64,000 nt of DNA. Source: Massilia rubra (lineage in GTDB: Bacteria; Pseudomonadota; Gammaproteobacteria; Burkholderiales; Burkholderiaceae_D). The position numbers and the translations under genes were made by a program. The notes below the pieces were generated by a model. The model had not been told where the DNA came from. It saw only the letters and a program-made list of their open reading frames with translations, and searched no databases. This document shows positions 37,494 to 51,869 of this stretch, in pieces (positions within the stretch are counted from its first letter, which is position 1; each line of letters begins with the position of its first letter). The stretch covers positions 103,876 through 167,875 of the forward strand of contig NZ_VUYU01000016.1 in NCBI RefSeq assembly GCF_011682065.1, in the 5' to 3' direction.

Positions 37494-38174
37494 TCAACAA
37501 CCAATGCCTCCGTGGCAGGCAATGTGTTTCAGCAAGAAGCCCTTGGCCTTTTGCGACGACAAGAACAGGCAAGAACCCGACGAGTTGTTCCCGGAGTAGC
37601 CCATCAGCAGATCGAGCTGGCCGTCGCGATCGAGGTCGCCGGCCCATTGCAGGCTCACACTGGCCTCGATGCCCGGTTCCACGCTCAGTTCCTTGAGTGG
37701 CGTGCGCTGCCCACCCTTGACCAGGAAAACCCGCTTGTTCTTCGTCTCGATGCGGAAATCAACGCCCTTGAACCTGATATCGACCGGGCTGCCGGCCTCG
37801 ATCAGCGAGCCGTTTTCTCCGGTCTCGTTGTCTGTTACCTCGAGCGGACCTGGGGTCAGGTAGGGCAGGCGCAGCAGGGCTAGCGCGTTTTTCCGGCTCG
37901 ATGCGATGGCCACGCCCGTGCGCTGGCCGGGTTCATCGGAGATGGTGTCCTCGAAGCGCGTGCTCCTGATCTTGGCCGGCAGCAGTTCCCAGCGTTTGCC
38001 GACGGGCGCCAGCGCCAGCCAGCCGGCGCCGGGATGGACCGGCGCTTCTCCCTCATGATAGCCGCCCGGCAGCAGGAAGCTCCAGCGAATGTCTGGCTCG
38101 CCGGATACCGCAGGAGCGGCGGCGGCGAAACTGAGCACGGTCGCGGACAGGGCCAGCAGGAGGAAGGATTTCAC
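37494..38174 (-). CDS. exported hypothetical protein with FG-GAP-like calcium motif
   Basis: The start is probably GTG 38174 (VKSFLLLALSATVLSFAAAA), which begins directly at a signal peptide; longer starts add a hydrophilic leader. The mature part is mainly beta. AGDLDRDGQLDLLMGYSG near residue 190 is a FG-GAP/EF-hand-like DxDxDGxxD calcium loop. The end is Cys-containing (GSCLFLSS, HIACHGGIGC). Likely periplasmic or secreted; function unknown. It lies 7 bp after the DUF2147 gene and is probably co-transcribed with it. Confidence 0.65.
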   Translation of the reverse strand: MKSFLLLALSATVLSFAAAAPAVSGEPDIRWSFLLPGGYHEGEAPVHPGAGWLALAPVGKRWELLPAKIRSTRFEDTISDEPGQRTGVAIASSRKNALALLRLPYLTPGPLEVTDNETGENGSLIEAGSPVDIRFKGVDFRIETKNKRVFLVKGGQRTPLKELSVEPGIEASVSLQWAGDLDRDGQLDLLMGYSGNNSSGSCLFLSSQKAKGFLLKHIACHGGIGC

Positions 38175-38181
38175 GGCGTGT

Positions 38182-38631
38182 TTATTCTTCGCGTACCCAC
38201 ACTTGCGAGCGGCCGAACATCGGCATGCCGACATAGCCGCGCACGTTGAGCTTCTTGCCGCCTTCGACGACTTTCAGCTTGCTCTTGTAGACCTTGCCGT
38301 TATCCGGATCGAGAATCTGGCCGCCGGTGTATTCGTCGCCTTCTTTTTTCAGGCCGCTCATGAAAGTCATGCCGAGGATCGGCTGGTCCTTGTTGACGCC
38401 TTCGCACTTGTTGCACTTGGGATTTTGCTCGGTGCCTTCGGGACGGAACAGTTTTTCCAGCTTGCCCTGGATCTCGCCGTTGTTCTCGCTGATGCGGATC
38501 AGCGCCTTCGGCTTGCCGGTCACGTCATCGATGTTTTTCCACAGGCCGACCGGGGACGCTGTTTCCTGCGCCATTGCCGGCGTCATGGCCAGCATGGCGG
38601 CGATCAGGGTGGCTGTTGTCAGTGCTTTCAT
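38182..38631 (-). CDS. DUF2147 family exported protein
   Basis: Starts at ATG 38631 (MKALTTATLIAAMLAMTPAM) with a signal peptide cleaved after AMA. The mature domain shows the DUF2147 hallmarks SPVGLWKNIDDVTGKPKALI, GEIQGKLEKLF, the CNKCEG pair, ILDPDNGKVYKSKL and LNVRGYVGMPMFGRSQVW. 149 residues. A periplasmic beta-barrel-like domain of unknown function. Confidence 0.9.
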   Translation of the reverse strand: MKALTTATLIAAMLAMTPAMAQETASPVGLWKNIDDVTGKPKALIRISENNGEIQGKLEKLFRPEGTEQNPKCNKCEGVNKDQPILGMTFMSGLKKEGDEYTGGQILDPDNGKVYKSKLKVVEGGKKLNVRGYVGMPMFGRSQVWVREE

Positions 38632-38691
38632 GGTGTCTCCAGTATTGTTAGTGTATGTAGCGCTGCTAGTGTAGCAAACCGGCATCGCACT

Positions 38692-38724
38692 GACCCCACA
38701 ACTTTGTATCAGGTTGTGTGGGTC
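38692..38724 (-). terminator. imperfect hairpin downstream of the lipoprotein gene
   Basis: GACCCCACAAC pairs with GTTGTGTGGGTC with one bulged base. It lies 14 bp after the stop of the minus-strand gene at 38738. No clear U-run. Confidence 0.4.
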
Positions 38725-38737
38725 TTACTGGAGTGGC

Positions 38738-39640
38738 TCAGGGCGCCGCGATGATCTTGACGATCTCGACGCGCGTGCCGGGCACCAGCGCGCCTTGGGC
38801 GGTCTGCTCTTCGGTGCGGATCCAGCCGAAGCCTTTGGCGCGCCACGTCATCGACACCTGGCCTGCCACCGAACCAGGGAAGGCAATCTTGCAGGCGTTG
38901 ACGAACGGGCGTCCGGCGACGGTGATCGTGTCGAAGCCGACGAAGGTCAATTCGTCCGACAGTGTCTCGACCTCGGTGTTCGTTACCATGCGCGATGCGC
39001 CGGACTTGTCGAACTCGAGGTGCCAACTGGTGCTGGTGTTGGTGTAGTTGGCCATGACCGTCTGGCCTGCGACCATCGTCAGCGGGAACGACGCTTCCTT
39101 GGAAAAGATGTCCTTGCCTTTCTGGGCGCCGCTCGTGTCGTACTGGCCTACACCGAGCATCCTGTAGATATTGTTATCCAGAGTGAAATACGGACCGCCA
39201 CGGCGCGCGCCGTTATCGCGCAGTTCCACGATGCCGTAGGCCATCACGCCCTCGAACATTTCCTGGACAACGACGTGAGTGTAGGTATCGGACGTTGTGT
39301 ATTGGGTGCCAGGCGTTACCTGGAAGCAGTCGGCGAACGACGTCGAGGCGGACGTCGACGTACCCGATACCGGCGCCGGAGCGGGCGTTGGCACTGGTGC
39401 GGTAGCAGGAACAGGAACAGGAACAGGAGCTGGTTCCGGGGTGACCACCGGCGCCGGCGTCACCGCGACTGGCTCCGGCGTCACCACCGGCGCGGGCGTC
39501 ACCACCGGAACTGGCGCTGGCGCCACGACCACGGGCGTCGCCGGCGCCATGGCCGGCGTGGTAGTGTGATCGGACGATCCGCCGCCGCAACCGGCGATCA
39601 GGACGCTGGACAGGGCGATGGCATAAGCTGATTGTTTCAT
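38738..39640 (-). CDS. putative lipoprotein with Pro/Val-rich stalk
   Basis: ATG 39640 opens MKQSAYAIALSSVLIAGCGG, a clean lipoprotein signal with lipobox IAGC at residues 15-18. About 60 residues of a PVVTPEPAP-type stalk follow, then a globular domain (about residues 95-300) without a recognised family, containing a possible disulfide (ADCFQV, NACKIAF). The stalk would extend the domain from the membrane. Promoter region lies in the following gap. Confidence 0.75.
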   Translation of the reverse strand: MKQSAYAIALSSVLIAGCGGGSSDHTTTPAMAPATPVVVAPAPVPVVTPAPVVTPEPVAVTPAPVVTPEPAPVPVPVPATAPVPTPAPAPVSGTSTSASTSFADCFQVTPGTQYTTSDTYTHVVVQEMFEGVMAYGIVELRDNGARRGGPYFTLDNNIYRMLGVGQYDTSGAQKGKDIFSKEASFPLTMVAGQTVMANYTNTSTSWHLEFDKSGASRMVTNTEVETLSDELTFVGFDTITVAGRPFVNACKIAFPGSVAGQVSMTWRAKGFGWIRTEEQTAQGALVPGTRVEIVKIIAAP

Positions 39641-40014
39641 GGTATTCCTCTTTCAAAAATCGTCGTTCTGCGCCAGCCAATGGAAATCCATCACGGCCAT
39701 GCCGCGGGCTGTGCAAGCTGTTGTCTGCGTGCCGGCGTCAACCGGTAGATGATGTTGTTATGCGCGCTGGGAACGCCAGATCCGCGCAAGCGCACGGAAC
39801 CGGGTATCAGGGTGTCTGTCGACGGCAAACGTCGGTCAACGGGAACAAATCAGGAACATCGCAGGCGTTCATCGGAGAACCAATAGCGGGACTGGGTCCG
39901 ACTCACCAAAGAGCGATAGTATAGGGAAACCTTAAGTTCTTGTCAGGAAATATTGTCAAATGTGAAGCAAAAAAGACAGTGGATATGTCCAAATGACATT
40001 TTTCCGTACGTACA
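39641..40014. other. gene-poor interval upstream of the lipoprotein gene
   Basis: About 370 bp between the lipoprotein start and the valS terminator. The short open frames here have no ribosome-binding site or coding bias. It should hold the promoter of the minus-strand lipoprotein gene, but I cannot name boxes with confidence. Confidence 0.5.
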
Positions 40015-40051
40015 GCGCGCTTTTGCTCTATCAGGAGAAGCAAAAGCGCGC
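40015..40051 (-). terminator. 13-bp stem hairpin after valS
   Basis: GCGCGCTTTTGCT (40015-40027) pairs exactly with AGCAAAAGCGCGC (40039-40051) around an 11-nt loop, 17 bp beyond the valS stop. No long U-tract follows on the minus strand. Confidence 0.6.
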
Positions 40052-40068
40052 CGCACCGTTGCAACAGC

Positions 40069-42879
40069 TTACGCGGTCGGCAACTTGGCCAGCTGCTCGC
40101 GCAGCTTCTCGATGGTGGCCGAGAACGCGACCAGGCGCTCTTTTTCCTGCGCAACCACCGCCTCAGGCGCCCGCGCCACGAAGCTCTCGTTGCCCAGCTT
40201 GCCGTTCACCTTGGCGATTTCGCCTTCGATGCGCGTGATTTCCTTCGACATGCGCTCGCGCTCGGCAGCGACATCGATTTCCACCTTCAGCATCAGCTTG
40301 GTCGCGCCTACCACCGCCACCGCCGCCGGCGATTCCGGCAAGGTGTCGACGATGTTCACTTCCGACAGCTTGCCCAGCGTTTGCACGTAGGCCGCATAGC
40401 TTTCCAGGCGCGCGCGGTCGGCCGCGTCGGCCGCTTCGACGATCAGCGGCACGCGCATCGACTCCGGCAGCTTCATTTCGCCGCGCAGGGTACGGGTGCC
40501 GTCGGTCAGCGCCTTGAGCTGGCCCATCCACTCTTCCGCGCGCTCGTCGATGAGCGCGGGATTGGCTTCAGGATATGGCTGCACCATGATCGAGTCGCCG
40601 GCCGGGTTGAGCGTTTTGCCGGCCAGCGGCGCGACGGTCTGCCACAGCGTTTCGGTCACGAACGGGATGATCGGATGCGCCAGGCGCAGGATCACTTCCA
40701 GCACCCGCAGCAAGGTGTTGCGGGTGGCGCGCTGCTGGCCTTCGCTGCCGTGCTGGATCTGGACCTTGGCCATTTCGAGGTACCAGTCGCAGTAGTCATA
40801 CCACACGAACTTGTGGATGGCCGAGGCGATGTTATCGAAGCGGTAGTCGTCGAAGCCCTTGGCCACTTCCATCTCGGCGCGCTGCATGGTCGACAAAATC
40901 CAGCGGTCGCCCTGCGACAGGTCGGCGTCGGCCGGCACGCCGCAATCCTTTTCCTGGGTGTTCATCAGCACGAAGCGGGTGGCGTTCCACAGCTTGTTGT
41001 TGAAGTTGCGGTAGCCTTCGGCGCGACCCAGGTCGAAGTTGATGTTGCGGCCCAGCGAAGCATAGCTGGCCATCGTGAAGCGCACGGCGTCGGTGCCGTA
41101 CGCCGCGATCCCCACCGGGAATTCCTTGCGGGTGGCCTTGGCGATCTTTTCGGCGTCGCGCGGATTCATCAAGCCGGTGGTGCGTTTTTCGACCAGCGCT
41201 TCCACATCGATACCGTCGATCAGGTCGATCGGATCGAGCGTATTGCCCTTCGACTTGGACATCTTCTGGCCGCTCGAATCGCGCACCAGGCCATGCACGT
41301 ACACGGTCTCGAATGGCACCTTGCCGGTGAAGTGCGCGGTCATCATGACCATGCGCGCCACCCAGAAGAAGATGATGTCGAAGCCCGTCACCAGCACCGA
41401 CGACGGCAGGAAGGTCTTGAGGTCGAGCGTTTCTTCCGGCCAGCCCATGGTGGAGAAGGGCACCAGCGCCGACGAGAACCAGGTATCGAGCACGTCGTCG
41501 TCGCGGCGCAGCGGCGCCGTCACGCCGGCCGCCAGCGCCTTGGCCTTGGCTTCTTCCTCGGTCTTGGCGACGAAGATATTGCCGGCATCGTCGTACCATG
41601 CCGGGATCTGGTGGCCCCACCACAGCTGGCGCGAAATGCACCAGTCCTGGATGTTGTTGAGCCACTGGTTGTAGGTGGTGTTCCAGTTCTCTGGCACGAA
41701 CTTGATCTCGCCCTGGGCGACTTTGTCGAGCGCCACTTCGGCGATCGATTTACCCGGGAAGAAGGTGCCTTCCGGGGCCGGCTTGGTCATGGCCACGAAC
41801 CACTGGTCGGTCAGCATCGGCTCGATCACGACGCCGGTACGGTCGCCGCGCGGCACCATCAGCTTGTGCGGTTTGACTTCCTGCAGCAAGCCTTGCGCAT
41901 CGAGGTCGGCCACGATCTTTTTGCGCGCGACAAAGCGGTCCAGGCCACGGTAGGCTTCTGGCGCTTCGTCGTTCATTTTGGCGTCGAGCGTCATCACGCA
42001 GATCATCGGCAGCTTGTGGCGCTGGCCGACGGCGTAATCGTTCAAATCGTGCGCAGGGGTGATCTTCACGCAGCCGGTGCCGAACGCCTTGTCGACGTAT
42101 TCGTCGGCGATGATCGGGATTTCGCGGTCGGTCAGCGGCAGCTTGAGCATCTTGCCGACCAGCGCCGCGTAACGCTCGTCGGTCGGATCGACCGCCACGG
42201 CGACGTCGCCGAGCAGGGTTTCAGGACGCGTGGTGGCCACCGTCAGATGGCCGCTGCCATCGGCGAACGGATAGCGGATGTACCACATCGAGCCGTCTTC
42301 TTCGACCGACACCACTTCCAGGTCGGAGACGGCGGTGCCCAGCTTCGGATCCCAGTTCACCAGGCGCTTGCCACGGTAGATCAGGCCCTGTTCGAACAGG
42401 CGCACGAAGACGTCGGTGACCACTTTCGAGCGCGGTTCGTCCATCGTGAAGTATTCGCGCGACCAGTCGGGCGAGGTGCCCATGCGGCGCATCTGGCCGG
42501 TGATGATGTTGCCCGACTTTTCTTTCCATTCCCAGACCTTGGCGACGAACTTCTCGCGGCCCAGGTCATGGCGCGACACTTTTTGCGCGTCGAGCTGGCG
42601 CTCCACCACGATCTGGGTGGCGATGCCGGCATGGTCGGTGCCCGGAACCCAGGCGGTATTGAAGCCGCGCATGCGGTAGTAGCGGGTCAGGCCATCCATG
42701 ATGGTCTGGTTGAACGCATGGCCCATGTGCAGGGTGCCGGTGACGTTCGGCGGCGGCAGCTGGATGCAAAACGACGGCTTGTCGGCGTCGGTGGTCGCGG
42801 CGAAGTAGCCGCGTTTTTCCCACTCCGCGCGCCAGTATCGTTCAATGTCGGCGGGCTCGAAAGATTTGTCTAATTCCAT
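40069..42879 (-). CDS. valS: valyl-tRNA synthetase
   Basis: Class I synthetase that charges tRNA-Val and edits Thr. Start ATG at 42879 ([20 protein letters not shown]). HIGH motif in [13 protein letters not shown], editing domain with [17 protein letters not shown], and KMSKS in [15 protein letters not shown]. The C-terminal coiled coil ([20 protein letters not shown]) ends the protein. 936 residues is normal. Upstream in-frame codons to 43002 overlap the neighbouring gene and are rejected. Confidence 0.97.
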   Translation of the reverse strand: MELDKSFEPADIERYWRAEWEKRGYFAATTDADKPSFCIQLPPPNVTGTLHMGHAFNQTIMDGLTRYYRMRGFNTAWVPGTDHAGIATQIVVERQLDAQKVSRHDLGREKFVAKVWEWKEKSGNIITGQMRRMGTSPDWSREYFTMDEPRSKVVTDVFVRLFEQGLIYRGKRLVNWDPKLGTAVSDLEVVSVEEDGSMWYIRYPFADGSGHLTVATTRPETLLGDVAVAVDPTDERYAALVGKMLKLPLTDREIPIIADEYVDKAFGTGCVKITPAHDLNDYAVGQRHKLPMICVMTLDAKMNDEAPEAYRGLDRFVARKKIVADLDAQGLLQEVKPHKLMVPRGDRTGVVIEPMLTDQWFVAMTKPAPEGTFFPGKSIAEVALDKVAQGEIKFVPENWNTTYNQWLNNIQDWCISRQLWWGHQIPAWYDDAGNIFVAKTEEEAKAKALAAGVTAPLRRDDDVLDTWFSSALVPFSTMGWPEETLDLKTFLPSSVLVTGFDIIFFWVARMVMMTAHFTGKVPFETVYVHGLVRDSSGQKMSKSKGNTLDPIDLIDGIDVEALVEKRTTGLMNPRDAEKIAKATRKEFPVGIAAYGTDAVRFTMASYASLGRNINFDLGRAEGYRNFNNKLWNATRFVLMNTQEKDCGVPADADLSQGDRWILSTMQRAEMEVAKGFDDYRFDNIASAIHKFVWYDYCDWYLEMAKVQIQHGSEGQQRATRNTLLRVLEVILRLAHPIIPFVTETLWQTVAPLAGKTLNPAGDSIMVQPYPEANPALIDERAEEWMGQLKALTDGTRTLRGEMKLPESMRVPLIVEAADAADRARLESYAAYVQTLGKLSEVNIVDTLPESPAAVAVVGATKLMLKVEIDVAAERERMSKEITRIEGEIAKVNGKLGNESFVARAPEAVVAQEKERLVAFSATIEKLREQLAKLPTA

Positions 42880-42946
42880 GGTTTGTCGTGTATTTTTGCG
42901 AAAACGTTCATTATAGAGGACTACGGGGCGCAGCCGGGACGGGCGT

Positions 42947-43546
42947 TTATTGGGCGGCCGCGCGCTGGCGCAGCGCTTCCAGCGTCTTGGGCATGCCGCC
43001 ACGGCTCATGCTGTCGACGATCCAGCCCAGTCCCATCGGCACCGGCCCCGGGTCGGTGTACACCATGTACTTGACCACGGTCTTGTTCTTGTCCGCCGCG
43101 TGCGGCGCCAGCAGCCAGTAACCGGTGGTGTCGGCAATCGACTCCTCGGCGCTCACGCCGGCCCAGGGCAGCATCTTCCACGACAGCTGGCACTGCGCGG
43201 CGGACACCTTCGGTTCCATGCGCAGGCGGTACTTCTTGACCTTCCCGAGCGGCAGCTTGAGCGTCATGTCGACCTGCGCCGCGTCCTCCTTGCGCATGAC
43301 CGCCACCTTGTCCACGTTCGGCATGAAGGAGGGGTAGGCGGCGTAATCCTGGATCATCGCGCACAGTGCCGGCAGCGGCGCGTTGATGATGGTGGCGGCC
43401 ATGAAGGCCTTGCCGGGCTGGCCGGCCTTGCTGACGTCGGCGAGGGCGACTTGCGTCTCGCTCAGTCTGGCGGTGTCGATGCCGGTGTCGGCCAGCGCGC
43501 CGGCGCAGGCAGTCAAGAGGGTTGCGGCAAACAGGAGTCTGGTCAT
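42947..43546 (-). CDS. exported START/SRPBCC-like lipid-binding protein
   Basis: ATG at 43546 ([20 protein letters not shown]) begins a signal peptide; an upstream frame to 43720 overlaps the next gene. The rest resembles START/polyketide-cyclase folds: [31 protein letters not shown] and [20 protein letters not shown]. 199 residues. A hydrophobic ligand or lipid in the periplasm is plausible. It lies 19 bp after the MGDG-synthase-like gene on the same strand, consistent with a joint lipid function. Confidence 0.8.
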   Translation of the reverse strand: MTRLLFAATLLTACAGALADTGIDTARLSETQVALADVSKAGQPGKAFMAATIINAPLPALCAMIQDYAAYPSFMPNVDKVAVMRKEDAAQVDMTLKLPLGKVKKYRLRMEPKVSAAQCQLSWKMLPWAGVSAEESIADTTGYWLLAPHAADKNKTVVKYMVYTDPGPVPMGLGWIVDSMSRGGMPKTLEALRQRAAAQ

Positions 43547-43565
43547 GGTGCTGTTTTCAGTGTGG

Positions 43566-44702
43566 TCATGGCGTGCTGGCCGGCTTGGCCAGCACATGGT
43601 CGAGGACATCGGCGGCCGCATGCGCGCGGCCCAGGGCGCGCGCGCGTTGGCCCATGGCTGCCAATTGATCGGGATGCGCGAGCAGGTGCGCGATGCGGTA
43701 TTCCAGCGTGGGGCCGTCAACCGCCTTGAGGGCGACGCCTTGTTCGAGCAGGTAATCGGCGTTGCGCTCTTCCTGCCCCGGGATCGGCGAATTGACGATC
43801 ATCGGCAGGCCCATGGCCAGGCATTCCGAGCTTGTCAGCCCGCCCGGCTTGGTGATGACCAGGTCGGCGCACGCCATCAGGCGTTCCACCTTGTCGGTAA
43901 AACCCTGCGCCAGCAAGCGTCCCGGAAAACGCGTCGCCAGGACCTTGAGCGCGGCCAGCGCCTTGGCGTTTTTGCCGGCCAAGACGATCAGCTGGAACGT
44001 GCCCTCCAGGGCCAGCAGGCGTTCGGCCACCGTGTCCAGGCTGCCCAGGCCAGCGCCGCCGCCCATCAGCAGGAAAGTGGTGGTGCTTGGGGCGAGCCCG
44101 AACTCGCGCGCGCATTCGGCGCGATCGAGCGCCTGGCCGAAGGCCGGCATGATCGGAATGCCGGTCACGTGGATGCGTTCGGACGGAATGCCGCAGCGGC
44201 GCATGCGGTAGGCGACTTCCTCGTTGCCGGCAAAGTAGCCGGCCATGTTCTCGTGTACCCACATGCGGTGCAGGTCGAAGTCGGTCACCTGCACCCATAC
44301 CGGGGTGGTGAAGCCGCGCTTGCGGATCGCGCGCGCCAGGATTTCGGCCGGCAGGAAGTGGGTGCAGACGATGGCGTCCGGCTGCGCCTCTTCGATGGCG
44401 GTCATCAGCGTGCGCGTGTTGAGGCGTTCCAGGCCGCGCCGCAGCTGCTGCATGGTGCTGTCCGGGCGCGCATCGTTGCTGGCCTGGTACAGGTAGCCCC
44501 ACAGCGCCGGCGCCTTGTTCACCAGCTTGAGGTAAAACTCGGTGTACATCTTGCGAAAGGCAGAAGGAACGTAATCCATCACGTCCAGGTGGGTCGCCTC
44601 GATGCCGCCCGGCGCCGCGTTGGCGGCGGCGCGAATCGCTTCGGCCGCGCGCATATGGCCGGCGCCGGCGGAAACGCTTAACAGCAAGATCTTTTTCGTC
44701 AT
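43566..44702 (-). CDS. MGDG-synthase-like glycosyltransferase (GT28 type)
   Basis: Family of diacylglycerol glycosyltransferases (MGDG synthase, UgtP) related to MurG. Start ATG 44702 (MTKKILLLSVSAGAGHMRAA) holds the GxGH motif of the N-terminal domain. DYVPSAFRKMYTEFYLKLVN is the MGDG-synthase N-domain signature. The C-terminal domain has LLMGGGAGLGSL, ITKPGGLTSSECLAMGLPMI and IPGQEERNADYL for nucleotide-sugar binding. 378 residues. It probably builds a membrane glycolipid. The following START-like gene may handle the product. Confidence 0.85.
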   Translation of the reverse strand: MTKKILLLSVSAGAGHMRAAEAIRAAANAAPGGIEATHLDVMDYVPSAFRKMYTEFYLKLVNKAPALWGYLYQASNDARPDSTMQQLRRGLERLNTRTLMTAIEEAQPDAIVCTHFLPAEILARAIRKRGFTTPVWVQVTDFDLHRMWVHENMAGYFAGNEEVAYRMRRCGIPSERIHVTGIPIMPAFGQALDRAECAREFGLAPSTTTFLLMGGGAGLGSLDTVAERLLALEGTFQLIVLAGKNAKALAALKVLATRFPGRLLAQGFTDKVERLMACADLVITKPGGLTSSECLAMGLPMIVNSPIPGQEERNADYLLEQGVALKAVDGPTLEYRIAHLLAHPDQLAAMGQRARALGRAHAAADVLDHVLAKPASTP

Positions 44703-44800
44703 ACGTGCCTGAGATGGGGAGGGGCGCGGCGCGCCCCGGATAAACAAAAGTCTATCAGCGTACCATCTCCGCACGGTCCTGCGTCAGAACCCGCCCCGGA

Positions 44801-46354
<1,554 letters not shown>

Positions 46355-46414
46355 GAAGGTTCTCCAAACTGACGATTGACGGGCGACTGGCATGCAAGCC
46401 GGCGACCCGGGATT

Positions 46415-46492
46415 CGTCGTCCCCGCGCAGGCGGGGATCCATACCGCCGTTGCTCCGAGGTGCCATGGATTCCCGCCTGCGCGGGAAAGACG
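46415..46492. repeat. REP-like palindrome (imperfect)
   Basis: CGTCGTCCCCGCGCAGGCGG and the next bases (46415-46441) pair with 46466-46492 with about two mismatches. Same family as 3119-3207. It lies between the protease start and the thiC leader. Confidence 0.8.
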
Positions 46493-46637
46493 GCGCTTAG
46501 GCTGGTGCCATTGGCAACCGGCCCGGGTGGTCCAGTGTCCCACTCGCCCGCAAGGCGGTGTTGTTCTGGGTCACGTGCCGAAAAAGCCATGTTGTCGGGC
46601 GGATCAGCAGGTATAATTGCGCTCGCTGCCGCAAGGC

Positions 46638-48953
<2,316 letters not shown>

Positions 48954-48970
48954 CATATAAGGAACCGGAT

Positions 48971-49774
48971 ATGAACATGAACGACAACAACGGGGGTGGC
49001 GACGTCCTCACCATCGCAGGCAAAACCTACCGTTCGCGCCTGCTGGTCGGCAGCGGAAAATACCGCGACCTGGCGCAAACGCGCGAGGCCACCGACGCCG
49101 CCCAGGCCGAGATCATCACCGTGGCGATCCGCCGCGTGAACATCGGCCAGGACCGCAACGCTCCCAGCCTGCTCGACGTGCTGCCGCCCGACCAGTACAC
49201 GATCCTGCCCAACACCGCCGGCTGCTACAACGCCAAGGACGCGGTGTACACCTTGCAGATGGCGCGCGAACTGCTCGGCGGGCGCAACCTGGTCAAGCTC
49301 GAAGTGCTGGGCGATGAAAAGACCCTGTTCCCGCACATGCCCGAAACCCTGGTCGCCGCCGAAGCGCTGGTCAAGGACGGTTTCGACGTCATGGTCTACT
49401 GCAGCGACGATCCGATCCAGGCGCGCCTGCTGGAAGAAATCGGCTGCGTGGCCGTGATGCCGCTGGCGTCCCTGATCGGTTCCGGCATGGGCATTCTCAA
49501 CCCCTGGAACCTGCGGTTGATCATCGAGCAGGCCAAGGTGCCGGTGCTGGTCGACGCCGGCGTGGGCACGGCGTCGGATGCGGCCATTGCCATGGAACTT
49601 GGTTGCGACGGCGTCTTGATGAACAGCGCCATCGCCGGCGCGCGCGATCCGGTGCGCATGGCCGGCGCCATGCGCCTGGCGGTGCAGGCCGGGCGCGGAG
49701 CCTTTTTGGCCGGGCGCATGCCTAGGCGCTTCGCCGCCGTGCCGTCGTCGCCCGTGACCGGCAAAGTCGCGTGA
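48971..49774 (+). CDS. thiG: thiazole synthase ThiG
   Basis: Forms the thiazole phosphate from deoxyxylulose phosphate, ThiS-thiocarboxylate and dehydroglycine. ATG 48971 ([20 protein letters not shown]). Motifs: [32 protein letters not shown], the Lys-containing [17 protein letters not shown] and [15 protein letters not shown]. 267 residues. The last bases overlap the thiD start. Confidence 0.97.
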   Translation: MNMNDNNGGGDVLTIAGKTYRSRLLVGSGKYRDLAQTREATDAAQAEIITVAIRRVNIGQDRNAPSLLDVLPPDQYTILPNTAGCYNAKDAVYTLQMARELLGGRNLVKLEVLGDEKTLFPHMPETLVAAEALVKDGFDVMVYCSDDPIQARLLEEIGCVAVMPLASLIGSGMGILNPWNLRLIIEQAKVPVLVDAGVGTASDAAIAMELGCDGVLMNSAIAGARDPVRMAGAMRLAVQAGRGAFLAGRMPRRFAAVPSSPVTGKVA

Positions 49775-50529
49775 CAGGGCAGGGCGCTTGCATGCCGGTG
49801 GTGCTGGTGTTCGCCGGCCTCGATCCGTCGGGCGGGGCCGGCATCGCGGCCGACCTGGGCGCGATCGCGGCCCAGGGCGCGCACGCGCTGCCGGTGGTCA
49901 CCGCGCTGACGGTGCAGGACCATAACCGCGTGTACGACATCGTGCCGGTCGATTGCTCCCTGCTGGCGCGCCAGGCGCAGGCGCTGATCGACAGCGTCGC
50001 CATCGGCGCCGTCAAGCTCGGCATCCCCGGCAACCGCGCCAACGCCGAAGCGATTGCCGCGCTGGTCAACCAACTGCGCCAGCGTGACCCGGCGCTGCCG
50101 GTGGTGCTCGACCCGGTGCTGGCCAGCGGCCATGGCGATGCGCTCGCGCGCGGCGATGCGCTGGCCGCGCTTGCGCCCCTGTTGGCCGTGGCCACCCTGG
50201 TGGTGCCGAACCTACGCGAAGCGCAAGCCCTCGGCCGGCTTATGTGCCCGCACGTGCTGGTCACCGGCGGCCATGGCGACGGCCCGGACGTCGTCAACCG
50301 CTGGCATGGCGGGGAGCACGAACAGGAGTGGCGCTGGCCGCGCCTGCCCGGCGAGTTCCATGGCAGCGGCTGCACCCTGGCGGCTGCCATCGCGGCCCGC
50401 CTGGCGCTGGGCGAGTCGATGCAAGACGCCCTCGAACGCGGCCAGTCCTATACCCATCAAAGCCTGGCGCAATCGTTTTCGATCGGCGCCGGGCAGCGCA
50501 TTCCACAGCGCTTACCTTCCTTACTATGA
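49771..50529 (+). CDS. thiD: hydroxymethylpyrimidine/phosphomethylpyrimidine kinase
   Basis: Ribokinase-fold enzyme that phosphorylates HMP and HMP-phosphate. [20 protein letters not shown] is the substrate-binding start, [11 protein letters not shown] and PNLREAQAL follow, and the anion-hole motif is [18 protein letters not shown] 49771 overlaps the thiG stop (GTGA); an internal ATG at 49792 is the alternative start. 252 residues. Its own stop overlaps the thiE start. Confidence 0.94.
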   Translation: MTGQGACMPVVLVFAGLDPSGGAGIAADLGAIAAQGAHALPVVTALTVQDHNRVYDIVPVDCSLLARQAQALIDSVAIGAVKLGIPGNRANAEAIAALVNQLRQRDPALPVVLDPVLASGHGDALARGDALAALAPLLAVATLVVPNLREAQALGRLMCPHVLVTGGHGDGPDVVNRWHGGEHEQEWRWPRLPGEFHGSGCTLAAAIAARLALGESMQDALERGQSYTHQSLAQSFSIGAGQRIPQRLPSLL

Positions 50530-51197
50530 AACAGAAAGCGACACTCCCCATGCGAGGACTTTACCTTGTCACCCCCAACTGGGACGATACCGGGCGCCTG
50601 CTCGATTGCACCCGCGCCGCGCTCGAGGGCGGGGTCGCGCTGGTCCAGTACCGCCACAAGGACGCCAGCCCGGAGCTGCGCCGGCACCAGGGCGCGGCGC
50701 TGCTGGCCTTGTGCCGCCGCTACGGTCGTCCGCTGGTGATCAACGACCACCTTGAGTTGTGCCTGACGCTCGGCGCCGACGGCGTGCACGTGGGAGGCAC
50801 GGACGCCAGCGTGGCGCAGGTGCGCGCCGCGCTGGGACCCGGCAAGATCGTCGGCGCCTCCTGCTACGGCGACCTGGAACTGGCGCGCGCGGCCGAACGC
50901 GATGGCGCCACCTACGCGGCCTTCGGCGGCTTCTATCCCTCGCCGGTCAAGCGCTACAGCTTCACCACCGCGCCCGATATCTTGCTGGAAGCGCGCAGAG
51001 CGCTCGCGCTGCCGCTGGTGGTCATCGGCGGGATGACGCCCGAGAATGCGGCGCCGCTGGTCGATCGCGGCGCCGACATGGTGGCGGCGATCACCTCGGT
51101 CTACGCCAGCCTTGACCCGACTTGCGCCGCGCGCCAGTTCGATGCCTTGTTCGGCGCACAGCGTAAAACGTGCGCGAACGCGACCGGGGCCGTATAA
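50526..51197 (+). CDS. thiE: thiamine-phosphate synthase
   Basis: Joins HMP-diphosphate and thiazole phosphate to thiamine phosphate. TIM-barrel motifs: LVQYRHKDASPELRRHQGAA, VINDHLELCLTLGADGVHVG, VGASCYGDLELARAAERDGA, GGFYPSPVKR and VVIGGMTPENAAPLVDRGAD. ATG 50526 overlaps thiD; a second ATG at 50550 directly before GLYLV is possible. About 223 residues. It is the last gene of the riboswitch-controlled operon. Confidence 0.94.
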   Translation: MKQKATLPMRGLYLVTPNWDDTGRLLDCTRAALEGGVALVQYRHKDASPELRRHQGAALLALCRRYGRPLVINDHLELCLTLGADGVHVGGTDASVAQVRAALGPGKIVGASCYGDLELARAAERDGATYAAFGGFYPSPVKRYSFTTAPDILLEARRALALPLVVIGGMTPENAAPLVDRGADMVAAITSVYASLDPTCAARQFDALFGAQRKTCANATGAV

Positions 51198-51233
51198 TCT
51201 TTTTACCCTTCTTCCCAGCGTAAAAGGATTGCC

Positions 51234-51869
51234 GTGCCAAATTCCGCCCCTGTCGCGAAACGTCGCATCCTTATCGTCGACGACGACCCGTTGCTCCTGC
51301 AGTTTCTCAATGAAGTCATCGGCCACGCCGGTTACGACACCGTAACCGCATCGTCCGGCGAAGAAGCGCTGCAGCAGATCGCCGCCGGCGAGCCGGACAT
51401 GGCCCTGCTCGACATCACCATGCCCGGCATGAGCGGGCTGGAACTGGCGCACCACCTCAAGACCCACACCACGGTGCCGTTCATGTTCTTGTCGGCCATC
51501 GGCGACAGCGAATCGAGCCGGCAGGCCGCCGCTTACGGCGCGCTGGGCTACCTGGTCAAGCCGGTCGACGCCGAGCGCCTGATGCCGGCGTTCGAAGCGG
51601 GCCTGGCGCGCGCCGACGATATCCGCCAACTGCGCCGCACCGAATTGAACCTGAACGCGGCGCTGGCCGCCGGCCGCGAAACCAGCCTGGCCGTGGGCCT
51701 GTTGATGGGCAAATTCCAGACCGACCGCAACACCGCTTTCGAAGTGCTGCGCGACCACGCACGCTCGAGCCGGCGCAAGATCAACGAAGTGGCCGACCAG
51801 CTGCTTGCCGCTGAAGAAACATTGAACAGTTTGCATTCCGGCTTCGCCAATCGTCTCAAAGCCAAGTGA
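51234..51869 (+). CDS. response regulator with receiver and ANTAR domains
   Basis: Receiver at residues about 10-125: acidic pair in ILIVDDDPLL, phospho-Asp in ALLDITMPGMSG, MFLSAIG and Lys in YLVKPVD. The C-terminal 70 residues match ANTAR (ETSLAVGLLMGKFQTDRNTA, VLRDHARSS, INEVADQLL), an RNA-binding domain that prevents transcription termination at paired hairpins. GTG start 51234; 211 residues. No histidine kinase is adjacent. Targets should be operons with tandem hairpin leaders, often nitrogen or amide metabolism. Confidence 0.88.
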   Translation: MPNSAPVAKRRILIVDDDPLLLQFLNEVIGHAGYDTVTASSGEEALQQIAAGEPDMALLDITMPGMSGLELAHHLKTHTTVPFMFLSAIGDSESSRQAAAYGALGYLVKPVDAERLMPAFEAGLARADDIRQLRRTELNLNAALAAGRETSLAVGLLMGKFQTDRNTAFEVLRDHARSSRRKINEVADQLLAAEETLNSLHSGFANRLKAK

